52,391 bases of DNA from a virus, in IMG/VR virus record IMGVR_UViG_3300028559_000054, positions 1 through 52,391 of that record. The stretch is one strand, 5' to 3'. Positions within the stretch are counted from its first letter, which is position 1; the number at the start of each line of letters is the position of its first letter. This document shows positions 35,518 to 43,988 of the stretch, piece by piece. The notes below the pieces were generated by a model. That model was not told the DNA's origin. It made no database searches and was given only the letters and a program-made list of their open reading frames with translations. Made by a program: the position numbers and the translations under genes.

Positions 35518-35546
35518 ATTATATAAAAAACTTAATTTATTCTAAA
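35518..35546 (-). promoter_or_regulatory. Promoter, leaderless type (oxygenase gene)
   Basis: - strand: TTTAGA (35546-35541), 17 nt, TATAAT (35523-35518, perfect), 7 nt, ATG at 35510. Weak -35 but perfect -10 and spacing matching the series. Confidence 0.5.
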
Positions 35547-36481
35547 AAATCATCCTTTTTTTTAACTTGATTTTTGAATTTTGGGCAACCATCATAACTT
35601 CTAGTCTCTATCTTAAATCCTTTAATATCTTTGAAATTGTTTTCAAGACTTGTTTCAACTATTTCATTTTTTTCATTCAATTTAACATAATATTCATATG
35701 AATCTTTGTATGGGCATTTCCAACCACCTATTTGACACATCCATTTATTTTTATCATTATCTACTGCGAAATTAGCTTTAGCCGATTCTTCATTAAATTT
35801 ATTAATATAATCATTAATATGCTCAAGATAATGCTCAAATCCTTTAATTTGTTCGTCCGTGAATACTAATTCTTGAATTGGCTGTTTTGGAAATCTTAAA
35901 AATAAGAATTTAACAATAGGCTTTAATTTTGGCCATAGCTTCTTACTGGCTAAACTATACATCATAGCTTGAATATTAGCTTCAAGGTCATCACCCCTAA
36001 ACTTGTATTTGGAGCTTTTGTAGTCGATTATATGCATTTCTTTTTTGATTTTAATGGGCTTATCTATAAAACCCTTGATATGATATTTAGGTTCTTCATT
36101 TGCAATATCAAAATCATACTCTGGCTTAACTATTTCTCCACCTTCTCCAAAGAAATCATTCTTAAGACCAACCAAAATCATATCATTTAATAGTTTATAA
36201 TTACTTTCATCTAGTTTAACTTTTGCTGATAGTTTTTTAACTAGCTTATCTACTCCTTTATCTCCATCAATAGCATTCTTTTTTATTATTCTTTTATAAT
36301 TTTTAAGATGTCTTTTATTTAATAATAATTCAAAAATGGTGTGGCAAATGGTACCACGATCACTTCCATCATTAGATCTTTGTGGAACTTTAGTATGATA
36401 GTTATTCCAGTAAACCCAAGAACAAGTTTCAAGAGTTTTAATTCTAGATGCCGATAATGTTTTTAGAGATTGTTTTTCCAT
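35537..36481 (-). CDS. PD-(D/E)XK nuclease, Cas4/RecB-like with Fe-S cysteines
   Basis: 314 aa. Conserved elements: LSASRIKTLETCSWVYW (Cys20), RGTICHTIFE, GFIDKP (Asp140), IIDYKSS (Asp153, Lys155, the D-x-K core) and NIQAMMYSLAS (motif QxxxY, Gln171). Three later Cys at about 249, 256 and 299, together with Cys20, match the four-cysteine Fe-S cluster seen in Cas4/AddB-type nucleases. Probably a DNA end-processing exonuclease in recombination or replication. It overlaps the primase gene by 19 nt. Confidence 0.75.
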   Translation of the reverse strand: MEKQSLKTLSASRIKTLETCSWVYWNNYHTKVPQRSNDGSDRGTICHTIFELLLNKRHLKNYKRIIKKNAIDGDKGVDKLVKKLSAKVKLDESNYKLLNDMILVGLKNDFFGEGGEIVKPEYDFDIANEEPKYHIKGFIDKPIKIKKEMHIIDYKSSKYKFRGDDLEANIQAMMYSLASKKLWPKLKPIVKFLFLRFPKQPIQELVFTDEQIKGFEHYLEHINDYINKFNEESAKANFAVDNDKNKWMCQIGGWKCPYKDSYEYYVKLNEKNEIVETSLENNFKDIKGFKIETRSYDGCPKFKNQVKKKDDFLE

Positions 36482-37362
36482 TGTAATATTTCTTCTTTAT
36501 TCATCTCTCCAAAATCTTTTTTTGTTGGTAGGGCTATTAGTAATTGTTTTTTATCAAAATATCTTGTTAATTTACTATAGATCTTTTCTGCCCCAATATT
36601 ACCAGCATTATTTTTATTTGAATCATTGTTGAGACTAATATAAATATTCTTAACGTCAATCTTTAAAAGATAATTTAAAATACCTAAACTAAGATTTACC
36701 CCAAATGTAACTAGAATATTTTTAACTCCAGATTGATATAGGCTTAACATGTCACCGATACTTTCAACAAGAATTACTTCTCTTTGAGCTTCTATTGTCT
36801 CTGCGTTTAAAAATAATGGATAAACAAAATCATTCTTTTCTCCTAAATGTTTCCATTTAATTTTTGATAAATTTGTGACATCTCTACCAGAAAATCCTAC
36901 TAAGTCTTTTTTGTAATTAAAAATTGGAAAAACATATCTATTTTTCATTTTGCCAGTTTTAGCTAAACCACCTTTAAATTCTTCAAGAATATTTTGGCTT
37001 ACCCCTCTGTTAAGCCAATAATTTTGATTATTTTCTAATTTAGAAAGAATTTCTATGTCAAATTTTTTTGTGGCTTTTAATAATGGTTTTTCTATGTCGT
37101 TAGACTTATGAATAATAAAATTTTTAAGCCATTCTTTAGCTTTTTCTGGATTATCTAATTTTAAAGTCATGCCAACTAGTAAACTAAAGTCTCCACTTAT
37201 ATTTTCTTTGAAATCAAACCAATGACCCGTATCTTTATAAATTTTTAAAACAGTGTCATTATCACTATCTCTATAAAGAGGTCTAGTTCTATATTCTTTA
37301 CCGAAATCTTTTAATTTATATCCTAAATCTGTTAGGACTTGATAAACATTTACTTGATCCAT
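36463..37362 (-). CDS. DnaG-type primase (Toprim)
   Basis: 299 aa. Synthesises RNA primers at the fork. The N-terminal half keeps the fold outline of the primase but no CHC2 zinc finger is seen: LSKLENNQNYWLNRGVSQNI, then MKNRYVFPIFNYKKDLVGFS, GRD. The Toprim domain is clear: VILVESIGDMLSLYQSGV (Glu200 and the SIGD turn), NILVTFGVNLS, and NIYISLNNDSNKNNAGNIGA (Asp about 247). No C-terminal helicase-binding domain is seen. Overlaps ThyX by 13 nt and lies in the helicase operon. Confidence 0.8.
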   Translation of the reverse strand: MDQVNVYQVLTDLGYKLKDFGKEYRTRPLYRDSDNDTVLKIYKDTGHWFDFKENISGDFSLLVGMTLKLDNPEKAKEWLKNFIIHKSNDIEKPLLKATKKFDIEILSKLENNQNYWLNRGVSQNILEEFKGGLAKTGKMKNRYVFPIFNYKKDLVGFSGRDVTNLSKIKWKHLGEKNDFVYPLFLNAETIEAQREVILVESIGDMLSLYQSGVKNILVTFGVNLSLGILNYLLKIDVKNIYISLNNDSNKNNAGNIGAEKIYSKLTRYFDKKQLLIALPTKKDFGEMNKEEILQWKNNL

Positions 37363-38006
37363 TCTAATGCCTCGCTTATTACAGGGAACTCTTTAATAAA
37401 AATCTTCTTACATTTTTCTGCAATAAGTCTATGTTCTTTTTGAGTATTTTGCTCTGTTCTTAATTCGATGTAATGAATCCAGCTTCTAAGTGAGCCTTTC
37501 ATGTACATTGTAGTTTGAGTTGTTAAAGGTAAAATCATTCTTGCTACTTCTTTGGCGATTCCATTTTCTATCATTGTATCGTAACAATGCTGCGAAAGCG
37601 ATAAAGACTCCACGAGAACCTCACTAACTTTATCGTATGCATCTGTATTAGTTGGCATAAGATTTTCACCTACTTGCCTATTCTTGTCTCCTTGTAAGCG
37701 AAGCTCGATATCTTCAAACTCATTTGCAAGACTATATCTTTGACTAAACTCTTGAAAACTAAATGATCTATGCCTTAAAATTTGAGCAGCGATTCCACGA
37801 CTAGTTTTAATTTCAACACACATATCAACAAGTTCAAATGGACTCCAATGCTTGTGTTTAATTAAGAATTTTAAAAGTTTTGGAGCGGTTTCAACATTCA
37901 TTTGATTTGACGGGTTGCTAACTCTGGCGCAAAATGCTACCAAATCTTCCGCATTTTTAATTCCTTTAATTTCTGGTTTTGTAGTTGATATTAAATCTAC
38001 ATTCAT
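37350..38006 (-). CDS. thyX: Flavin-dependent thymidylate synthase ThyX
   Basis: 218 aa; converts dUMP to dTMP using FAD and methylenetetrahydrofolate. The signature RHRSFSFQEFSQRYS (78-92) is the RHRxxSxxxxSxR ThyX motif. NPSNQMNVETAPKLLKFLIK and HKHWSPFELVDMCVEIKTSR also fit. Length is typical. The gene is sandwiched in a replication operon (overlap of 4 nt with the helicase gene and 13 nt with the primase gene), consistent with nucleotide supply for DNA synthesis. Confidence 0.93.
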   Translation of the reverse strand: MNVDLISTTKPEIKGIKNAEDLVAFCARVSNPSNQMNVETAPKLLKFLIKHKHWSPFELVDMCVEIKTSRGIAAQILRHRSFSFQEFSQRYSLANEFEDIELRLQGDKNRQVGENLMPTNTDAYDKVSEVLVESLSLSQHCYDTMIENGIAKEVARMILPLTTQTTMYMKGSLRSWIHYIELRTEQNTQKEHRLIAEKCKKIFIKEFPVISEALEWIK

Positions 38007-39487
38007 AATAATTCTCCATCATTTGGATTTGCATCGTTTAATTGATGCTGTTCTCTTTGATGTTGGGCTACATCTACAAGAGATCCTCTTTCTTCTATAT
38101 TGAAATTCGCAACTTGATAATTTAAATAATTTTGAGCCCAAGTTTCTTTGCCAGTTGAATCTAATCTGCGAACTAGATCTTGATGCCCAGCTGCATCTTT
38201 ACCTTGGAATCTAGTTTTTGTAGGGATTAATTTATGAGTTCCAAAAGATTGACCATCTAAAGTAATTTCATCTAAAGTTTTTCTTCTAAAGATTGCGACA
38301 AAAGAAGCGAACCATTGTAATCTATCGGAAAGAGAGATTACTGAGCTATCATCCACTACCTCTGAACCTTTTCTATTAAAACTTTCGCCAGTTCTATTTA
38401 ATTGCATGGCAGTAACAATTGGACAATGAATTTCTTCAGAAATTCTTTTAAGCTTATCAATTTTATCTCCAATAGCTTGATGCTCTGCCCAATTTTGACC
38501 AACTTTTTCTCCAGTTAATTTTATATAATCATAAGCAATCATAGCTTGATTTCCTCTACCGACTTTTGAAAGATACCATCTACGGATGATAGAGCAAATT
38601 TGATCTATATTTTTATTACCAACATGATAATGAAAATATTCATATTTTTTTACATTACCCCAAGCTTCTCTTACTTTTTTTGTCATTTCTTCATTTTTTC
38701 GCCAGTTGCCAGTTTCAAGATACCAAACTGGTACTCCGCTCAAAGAGGCAACCATTCTTAATTGAATATCTATAGTTTGCATCTCAGTATCTAGAATCAA
38801 GGTCTTCGTTTTGTTCCTTGGGTTAATTGCGGTTTTAAAGCAGATGTCATTGAGCCAAGTTGTTTTTCCTTGGCCAGGTCTACTAGCGATAGCATAAATA
38901 TTGCCATTTTTTAAACCACCATACATTCTATTAAATTCTGAATATGGCGTAACAAGTCCAGTTTCATCTTTGGGTGAGTTGCCTCTTTCTTCGATAAGAT
39001 CTTCTACGCCTTCAAAGATATTAATTGGTATATCGTTTTCAGAATAAGATGATATTTTTTTATTATATATCCCATCTATCTTGCCGATAATCTCATCTAA
39101 TGAATCTTCTGCATTTTTAGTGACATATTCCTTAAGGTTATCTGCTGTTTGGCAAAGCTCTCTTCTGACCCTAAATTTAATTAACTCTTTACAAGCAGTC
39201 ATCGTAGCTTCTTCTGTTATCTGAGAAAAAGTTAAATTGTCTATATAATCAAAAATATTAATTTCGTCTTTAAAAGATATGCCCAAATTCTTTATCTTTT
39301 CTGCTAATAAAACTTTATCTACATTTTCGCCCTTATATTTAATATTCTTAAATACAGAATAAATAGTAGAATGAACGTCATTAAAGAAGTCATTTTCTGA
39401 TAAAAATACATCAATATCCGCAAACAAATCTTGATATTTTAATAAACCGCTAAGGACATGTCGCTCTACTTGTAGGGAGTAAATCAT
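38003..39487 (-). CDS. dnaB: Replicative DnaB-family helicase
   Basis: 494 aa. N-terminal domain: ERHVLSGLLKYQDLFADIDV and a primase-interaction-type helical region. C-terminal RecA-fold: NGNIYAIASRPGQGKTTWLN with Walker A RPGQGKTT (203-210); KTKTLILDTEMQTIDIQLR; IAYDYIKLTG (Walker B region); VTAMQLNRTGESFNRKGSE (QLNR motif); SDRLQWFASFVAIFRRK. Length and order fit DnaB. The gene heads an operon with ThyX, primase and a nuclease. Start ATG at 39487, 7 nt after the -10. Confidence 0.92.
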   Translation of the reverse strand: MIYSLQVERHVLSGLLKYQDLFADIDVFLSENDFFNDVHSTIYSVFKNIKYKGENVDKVLLAEKIKNLGISFKDEINIFDYIDNLTFSQITEEATMTACKELIKFRVRRELCQTADNLKEYVTKNAEDSLDEIIGKIDGIYNKKISSYSENDIPINIFEGVEDLIEERGNSPKDETGLVTPYSEFNRMYGGLKNGNIYAIASRPGQGKTTWLNDICFKTAINPRNKTKTLILDTEMQTIDIQLRMVASLSGVPVWYLETGNWRKNEEMTKKVREAWGNVKKYEYFHYHVGNKNIDQICSIIRRWYLSKVGRGNQAMIAYDYIKLTGEKVGQNWAEHQAIGDKIDKLKRISEEIHCPIVTAMQLNRTGESFNRKGSEVVDDSSVISLSDRLQWFASFVAIFRRKTLDEITLDGQSFGTHKLIPTKTRFQGKDAAGHQDLVRRLDSTGKETWAQNYLNYQVANFNIEERGSLVDVAQHQREQHQLNDANPNDGELL

Positions 39488-39494
39488 TCAATAC

Positions 39495-39523
39495 ATGATA
39501 CCAAACTAAAAATTAAAAGTCAA
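39495..39523 (-). promoter_or_regulatory. Sigma70-like promoter, leaderless type (DnaB operon)
   Basis: - strand: TTGACT (39523-39518), 17 nt, TATCAT (39500-39495), 7 nt, ATG at 39487. No Shine-Dalgarno sequence. One of the clearest members of the series. Confidence 0.7.
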
Positions 39524-39526
39524 GTT

Positions 39527-39799
39527 TTAACTATCCTCGTCATTATCTTCTTCGTCTTGTTTTTCATTATTTCTATTAATTAAATCTGTAGTAGCTTCAA
39601 AATTTAATTGATCAACACTTTGACCCCATGTATTTAAATAATATAAAAGAGCCATAGCATTTATTTGATTATCAAATTTTGTATATACTTGAGGATCGCC
39701 TTTAGCGGAGAAATTAAATAAAATATACCCACCATAACTGCACTCGTCAATCTGTTTTAACAAAGACTCTGGAAAATTAAATTTTTTCTTATTAGTCAC
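39527..39799 (-). CDS. Small acidic protein after the RecA operon nuclease
   Basis: 90 aa. N-terminal GGYILFNFSAKGDPQVYTKF-type strands, then AMALLYYLNTWGQS (helix), then a highly acidic end (EEDNDEDS). Start is GTG at 39799, 15 nt after the preceding gene. No ribosome binding site or -35/-10 of the usual type is seen. No family recognised; the acidic tail could be a partner-interaction tail. Confidence 0.5.
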   Translation of the reverse strand: MTNKKKFNFPESLLKQIDECSYGGYILFNFSAKGDPQVYTKFDNQINAMALLYYLNTWGQSVDQLNFEATTDLINRNNEKQDEEDNDEDS

Positions 39800-39814
39800 T
39801 ATAAACTTTTACAC

Positions 39815-40234
39815 TTAAATAATGAGTACTCCACACTTTTTTTCTATATATTGTGGTGATAAATTTTTTAAGTCGCTTTCGTATACTTCTAAGAATTTAA
39901 AATTATTCAATTTAATCCATTTTTCTTTTTTAACGTCTCTTTTTATACTTTCAAGATACTTTAATCTAGAATGATCATGAAAAAATTCATTAAATGATTC
40001 GTGTTGATTGCCTTGAATCTCTACCGCTATCTTTTTTGTTGCATTTAATATATCAATTTTAAGCATACTCCCATATACTGGAAACTCTTCATAAACAATA
40101 TGATTTTTCCAATATGGGTAAAAAAATTGTTTAAATTTAAATTGTAACTTACTTCTGCTTTTACCTTGCCAATTGATTAAGTATTTTCTTACATTTTTAT
40201 TAACGAGTTTCTCGTTAACATTTAATAGTCTCAT
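39815..40234 (-). CDS. Small PD-(D/E)XK-like endonuclease
   Basis: 139 aa. Core YEEFPVYGSMLKIDILNATK followed by KKIAVEIQGNQH has the D-x10-E-x-Q arrangement (Asp61, Glu72, Gln74) of restriction-like folds such as Vsr/DUF559-type nucleases, followed by an amphipathic helix and WIKLNNFKFLEVYESDLKNL. The basic N-terminus (KYLINWQGKSRSKLQFKFKQ) could bind DNA. Overlaps RecA by 4 nt. Possible roles are repair or recombination endonuclease, or junction resolution. Substrate unknown. Confidence 0.6.
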   Translation of the reverse strand: MRLLNVNEKLVNKNVRKYLINWQGKSRSKLQFKFKQFFYPYWKNHIVYEEFPVYGSMLKIDILNATKKIAVEIQGNQHESFNEFFHDHSRLKYLESIKRDVKKEKWIKLNNFKFLEVYESDLKNLSPQYIEKKCGVLII

Positions 40235-41376
40235 GACGTGAGAGTATTAGTGAATTTATTATAAAAATAATCTACAATTGGTTTATTTTCTTCTAGATAA
40301 GTTCTTAGGTTGTCAATACCTTGATGCTGTTTCTTCAGTTCTAAATTAGCATTTTTAAGTTCTTCTACAGCCTCATCTGAGAAAGTGACCCAAGCACCTT
40401 TTGCAGTTGCAAATTCCCAACAAAGAATTTGATCAATAACCTCATATTCTCTCCATACGGAAGAACCATCTTTCCTGCCATATTTAATTGGGTATTGAAC
40501 CTTTGAATTTGTAGTTTCATTGGTAGATTTTTTAATAGTAATCTTAACGTTATGACCAATGATTTTATTTTTGATTTGGTCATATCTTTCATTTGGTTTT
40601 TCCAATATAAGATCCTTACCAAATTTTGGTTCAAATTCGAGAATCCAATTAGCAAAATGTAAAAGTGCATTGCCGCCAGTTGCTGTAGTTTGCCTGATAT
40701 CTTTATTAGCAGCGTATGGATCTAATTTAATATCAGAACGTACTTGACTTATAAATATAGCCATATGTCCACGTTTGGAAAGAGCTAATGATATTCTTTT
40801 CATAAGCATCGAAGAGATAACTGCACCGCCTGCAACTTTTGTTGCTTCTGTCATGCTTTTAAGACTGTCTCCTTTGGTCATCAAACCGTCAACAGAGTCC
40901 AGTACGAACATATACTTTTTAGCCTCGTCATTATTTTGAATTAGATCTTTCATAAGTTCAGAAACTGTTTCAAAAATATTGCATTCAAAAACAAAACATG
41001 TGCCATCTTCCCATTCCTCTGCAGAAGTTACAAACTTTATTCCAGATCTCTCTTTGATCTCTTTGCTTAATCTTCCTTCGGCTTTAAATAATAATGCTTT
41101 GGAATCTTTTACAGTGTTAAGAAAATTTTTCATTACCTCTAATGCTTCTGAGGTTTTGCCACCCTCATTCATTCCAATAAACCTATGTAATCCTGGGCAT
41201 AGTCCTCCGCTGGTTGCGATATCTAAATTCAGACTACCAGTAGATACTTTATAGTAAACCTCTTCTTCATAATTATAATGATCGTCTTTATTCTCTTTTA
41301 AAAAAGAAGATAATCTATTTTTTGCGCTAGGCCCAGTATCTTGTACTGGTTCTTGTTCTTTAGGTTTTCTTCCCAT
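40231..41376 (-). CDS. RecA/UvsX-family recombinase
   Basis: 381 aa; catalyses strand exchange. Walker A GMNEGGKT (68-75), LLFKAEGRLSKEIKERSG, Walker B region MFVLDSVDGLM with Asp160, MKRISLALSKRGHMAIFISQ (motif 3 Gln), QVRSDIKLDPYAANKDIRQT, TATGGNALLHFANWILEFE. Like phage UvsX, the N- and C-terminal parts differ from bacterial RecA. A long Lys-rich linker and a C-terminal helical region follow. It overlaps the preceding 113-aa gene by 17 nt; that protein could be an accessory factor. Confidence 0.9.
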   Translation of the reverse strand: MGRKPKEQEPVQDTGPSAKNRLSSFLKENKDDHYNYEEEVYYKVSTGSLNLDIATSGGLCPGLHRFIGMNEGGKTSEALEVMKNFLNTVKDSKALLFKAEGRLSKEIKERSGIKFVTSAEEWEDGTCFVFECNIFETVSELMKDLIQNNDEAKKYMFVLDSVDGLMTKGDSLKSMTEATKVAGGAVISSMLMKRISLALSKRGHMAIFISQVRSDIKLDPYAANKDIRQTTATGGNALLHFANWILEFEPKFGKDLILEKPNERYDQIKNKIIGHNVKITIKKSTNETTNSKVQYPIKYGRKDGSSVWREYEVIDQILCWEFATAKGAWVTFSDEAVEELKNANLELKKQHQGIDNLRTYLEENKPIVDYFYNKFTNTLTS

Positions 41377-41701
41377 ATCTTATAAAGTCTAACAGGGTTT
41401 TAGGTTTTTTGCAAACCTTTTTATCTTCTTCTACTTTGTTTTCTTCTAAAACTATAGTCTCTTTATTTAAATTTAAATTAAAACTTTCATATTCTTTTAA
41501 TATAAAAGCTTTACCTTCTGATTTTAGAAACCAAGCTAATGAAGGCGGTGGGCTTCCTAACTCTTTAAGGTTATCCCAAAAACTAAAGCTATTAAATCTT
41601 TTAACTAATTTTTGTGCTATTTTAATCTCTCTTGGCCAATTTACTTGACCTTTAATATATTTTTTTATAATTAATTGACACAGTTTATGGCTCGTCATCA
41701 T
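41360..41701 (-). CDS. Small unknown protein upstream of RecA, possible recombination accessory
   Basis: 113 aa (112 if the second ATG at 41698 is used). HKLCQLIIKKYIKGQVNWPR, then EIKIAQKLVKRFNSFSFWDN, then a Pro/Lys-rich tail (EEDKKVCKKPKTLLDFIRYG). It shows a basic, helix-rich DNA-binding type of sequence, without a recognised family. Both ATGs (MM) follow a promoter by 3 and 6 nt, so transcripts are nearly leaderless. It precedes RecA/UvsX with a 17-nt overlap, where phages often place a mediator such as UvsY. That role is a guess. Confidence 0.5.
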   Translation of the reverse strand: MMTSHKLCQLIIKKYIKGQVNWPREIKIAQKLVKRFNSFSFWDNLKELGSPPPSLAWFLKSEGKAFILKEYESFNLNLNKETIVLEENKVEEDKKVCKKPKTLLDFIRYGKKT

Positions 41702-41704
41702 ATT

Positions 41705-41733
41705 ATGATATCTAAATAATATGTTTTAGTCAA
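41705..41733 (-). promoter_or_regulatory. Sigma70-like promoter, leaderless type (RecA operon)
   Basis: - strand: TTGACT (41733-41728), 17 nt, TATCAT (41710-41705), 3 nt to ATG 41701 or 6 nt to ATG 41698. The -35 lies over the stop of the upstream mutase gene (AGC ATT GAC TAA). Confidence 0.7.
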
Positions 41734-42810
41734 TGCTTTTCGCTTTATTAATTGCAGATCCAATAATTTGATGCATGTCATAATACTTGTATTCAGCTAA
41801 TCTACCCCCAAAAATTAAATTACTAGAAGTATCAAGCTTTTTATATTTTTTAAATATTTCATTATTTTTATCATTATTAATTGGATAGTACGGAATTTTA
41901 TTTTTATCCCAAACGTCTGGATATTCTTTAGTTATATAAGTATAATCTTGCTCTCCAAATTCAAAATGCTTGTGCTCTATAATCCTAGTGAATGGAGTAT
42001 TTTCATCTGTAAAATTCATTTGGGCTATTCCTTGATAATCTTTTTTATTATGCTTTTCAATTTCAAACCTCAGAGATCTATATTCTAATTCTCCATATTT
42101 ATAATCATAGAATTCATCAATTTTACCAGTAAAAACTAAAGTCTTGGCTTTATTATTCCAATAGTCTCTTCTTTTGAAATAATCTTCGTTTGTTAATACG
42201 TCTATGCCTTCAATCATATTTTCTATCATTTGTGTATATCCACCAATAGGTATGCCTTGGTATTTGTCAAAATAATAATTATCATCGTAATTTAATCTGA
42301 TAGGTAATCTTTTTATAATAAAGGTTGGCAAATTTTTTGGTTCTGTTCCCCATTGTTTCTTTGTATATCCATATATAAAAGTATAATATATTTCTTCTCC
42401 AACTTGAGATAAAATCCATTCTTCTAGATTTTTAGGATTTTGTATTTTAACTTTAACTTGATTAAGTTTAGTTTCTGCTTCTATAGGAGAATTGACCCCC
42501 CAGAGTTGATACATCGTGAGAAGGTTAATGGGGAATGAATAGATCCTATTTTTAAAATTTACTTTAGGCCGATTTATAAAAGTATTAAATTTAGCGAATT
42601 TATTTACATAGTTCCAAATTTCTTCATTATTCGTATGAAAAATATGAGGCCCATATTTATGGACGTTTATATTTTCTTTATTTTCTGTATAACAATTTCC
42701 AGCAATATGGTCTCTGGAGTCTATGATTAAACATTTTTTATTTTTTTTTTTGCTTGATTGGCGAATGTTGCGCCAAAAAGACCGCAACCAACAATTAAAT
42801 AATCATACAT
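41726..42810 (-). CDS. glf: UDP-galactopyranose mutase with a frameshift in its N-terminus
   Basis: About 361 aa once repaired. UGM converts UDP-galactopyranose to UDP-galactofuranose with FAD. Downstream of the run the protein is clearly UGM: LIIDSRDHIAGNCY, VHKYGPHIFHTNNEEIWNYV, YSFPINLLTMYQLWG, YTKKQWGTEP, FTGKIDEFYDYKYG, EYRSLRFE and LIFGGRLAEYKYYDMHQI. The usual N-terminus (MYDYLIVGCGLFGATFANQA, with the GxGxxG FAD motif) is encoded from ATG 42810 but in another frame. The two are joined only if one base is added (or two removed) in the A11 run at 42741-42751. As sequenced, translation from 42810 ends after about 27 residues. An in-frame start further in (42787) would give a protein lacking the FAD motif. 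Overlaps the GMD gene by 8 nt. Confidence 0.8.
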
Positions 42811-43942
42811 TTTTTATATCATTCTTAACCATTTTTTCAACTAATTTATCAAATGAAATTTTTGGTTTCCATCCTAATTCTTCTCTAGCTTTTGTAGAGT
42901 CTCCAAGCAATAATTCTACTTCTGCTGGTCTATAAAATTTTGGGTTAATTTGAACTAAAATTTTGTCATCATTTGATATATACATTAAGTGTTTATTTTC
43001 ACCAACCCAATTACCTTTAATTCCAGCTATATTAAAAGATTTTTCTACGAACTCTTTAATTGCATGAGTTTCATCTGATGAAAACACATATTCTTTCGGT
43101 GTTCCATCGTAATTTTTATTATAAATATCTTGATTGAGCATCATCCAAACTCCTTCTATAAAGTCTTCTGAATCACTCCAATCTCTTTTAGCTTCCATAT
43201 TTCCTAATTCCAAAGGAACAAATTCTTCATTATTTTTTAATGCATAATAAATTCTAGCGACATTTTTAGTAATTTTTCTTGTTACAAATTCTTCACCTCG
43301 TCTTGTTCCTTCGTGGTTAAATAACCATCCTTGAATTGCATAAAGATTATAAGAATCGCGATAAACTTTAATAAGTTGCCTTGATGCGGCTTTACTTGCA
43401 CCATAAGGACTTCTTGGCCTTAACGGATGTTTTTCATCTTGGGGAGCATAAAGAACATTACCGAACTCTTCGCTGGATCCAGCTTGATATAATCTACAAT
43501 TTGGTTTATATAGTCTAATTGCTTCTAAAATATCTAATACCGAGGTAGAATTTGTCGCCCAAGTTTGCCTAGCGAAATCCCAACTGCTTGCTACAAAACT
43601 TTGTGCAGCAAAATTAATAAAATAATCTGGTTGAAGTTTTTCTACTGTTCTAGCTATTGCATGAGAATCAGTTAAATCAAAATTAATTAAATGGAACCTA
43701 TCAGAATTAATATGCTTAATGTTCTTATGATTATATACACTAAGTCTTCTTACTCCACCAAATATTAAAAGATCACTATTTTTTAATAAGAAATCAGCCA
43801 TATGGCTTCCATCTTGACCAGTAACACCAGTAATAATTACAGTTTTTCTTCTTTTTATTATCTTTGCTGCATCTTCAATATTTAAAATATTAGCGGTATC
43901 TATCTTTTTGCCGTAATATGTTTCTTTGAAATTCTGATTCAT
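42803..43942 (-). CDS. gmd: GDP-mannose 4,6-dehydratase
   Basis: 379 aa, short-chain dehydrogenase of the extended type. It converts GDP-mannose to GDP-4-keto-6-deoxymannose, precursor of GDP-fucose, GDP-rhamnose and related sugars. Motifs: IITGVTGQDGSHMADFLL (cofactor glycines TGVTGQDG at 38-45), YFINFAAQSFVASSWDFARQ, YQAGSSEEFG, LRPRSPYGASKAASRQL (YxxxK), LFNHEGTRRGEEFVTRKITK, WSDSEDFIEGVWMML. These are diagnostic of GMD. It begins an operon with UGM and has its own promoter (43948-43976). Confidence 0.9.
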   Translation of the reverse strand: MNQNFKETYYGKKIDTANILNIEDAAKIIKRRKTVIITGVTGQDGSHMADFLLKNSDLLIFGGVRRLSVYNHKNIKHINSDRFHLINFDLTDSHAIARTVEKLQPDYFINFAAQSFVASSWDFARQTWATNSTSVLDILEAIRLYKPNCRLYQAGSSEEFGNVLYAPQDEKHPLRPRSPYGASKAASRQLIKVYRDSYNLYAIQGWLFNHEGTRRGEEFVTRKITKNVARIYYALKNNEEFVPLELGNMEAKRDWSDSEDFIEGVWMMLNQDIYNKNYDGTPKEYVFSSDETHAIKEFVEKSFNIAGIKGNWVGENKHLMYISNDDKILVQINPKFYRPAEVELLLGDSTKAREELGWKPKISFDKLVEKMVKNDIKNV

Positions 43943-43947
43943 TCTAT

Positions 43948-43976
43948 ATGATATATGATCTAAAGGTAGAATTCAA
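43948..43976 (-). promoter_or_regulatory. Sigma70-like promoter, leaderless type (GMD-UGM operon)
   Basis: - strand: TTGAAT (43976-43971), 17 nt, TATCAT (43953-43948), 5 nt, ATG at 43942. No Shine-Dalgarno sequence. Confidence 0.6.
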
Positions 43977-43988
43977 TTATTTTAAAAT

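Noticed and set aside
40365-40670. 101-residue - strand ORF inside the RecA gene
   Set aside because: It is a different frame of the clearly conserved RecA/UvsX gene on the same strand and has no start signals of its own.
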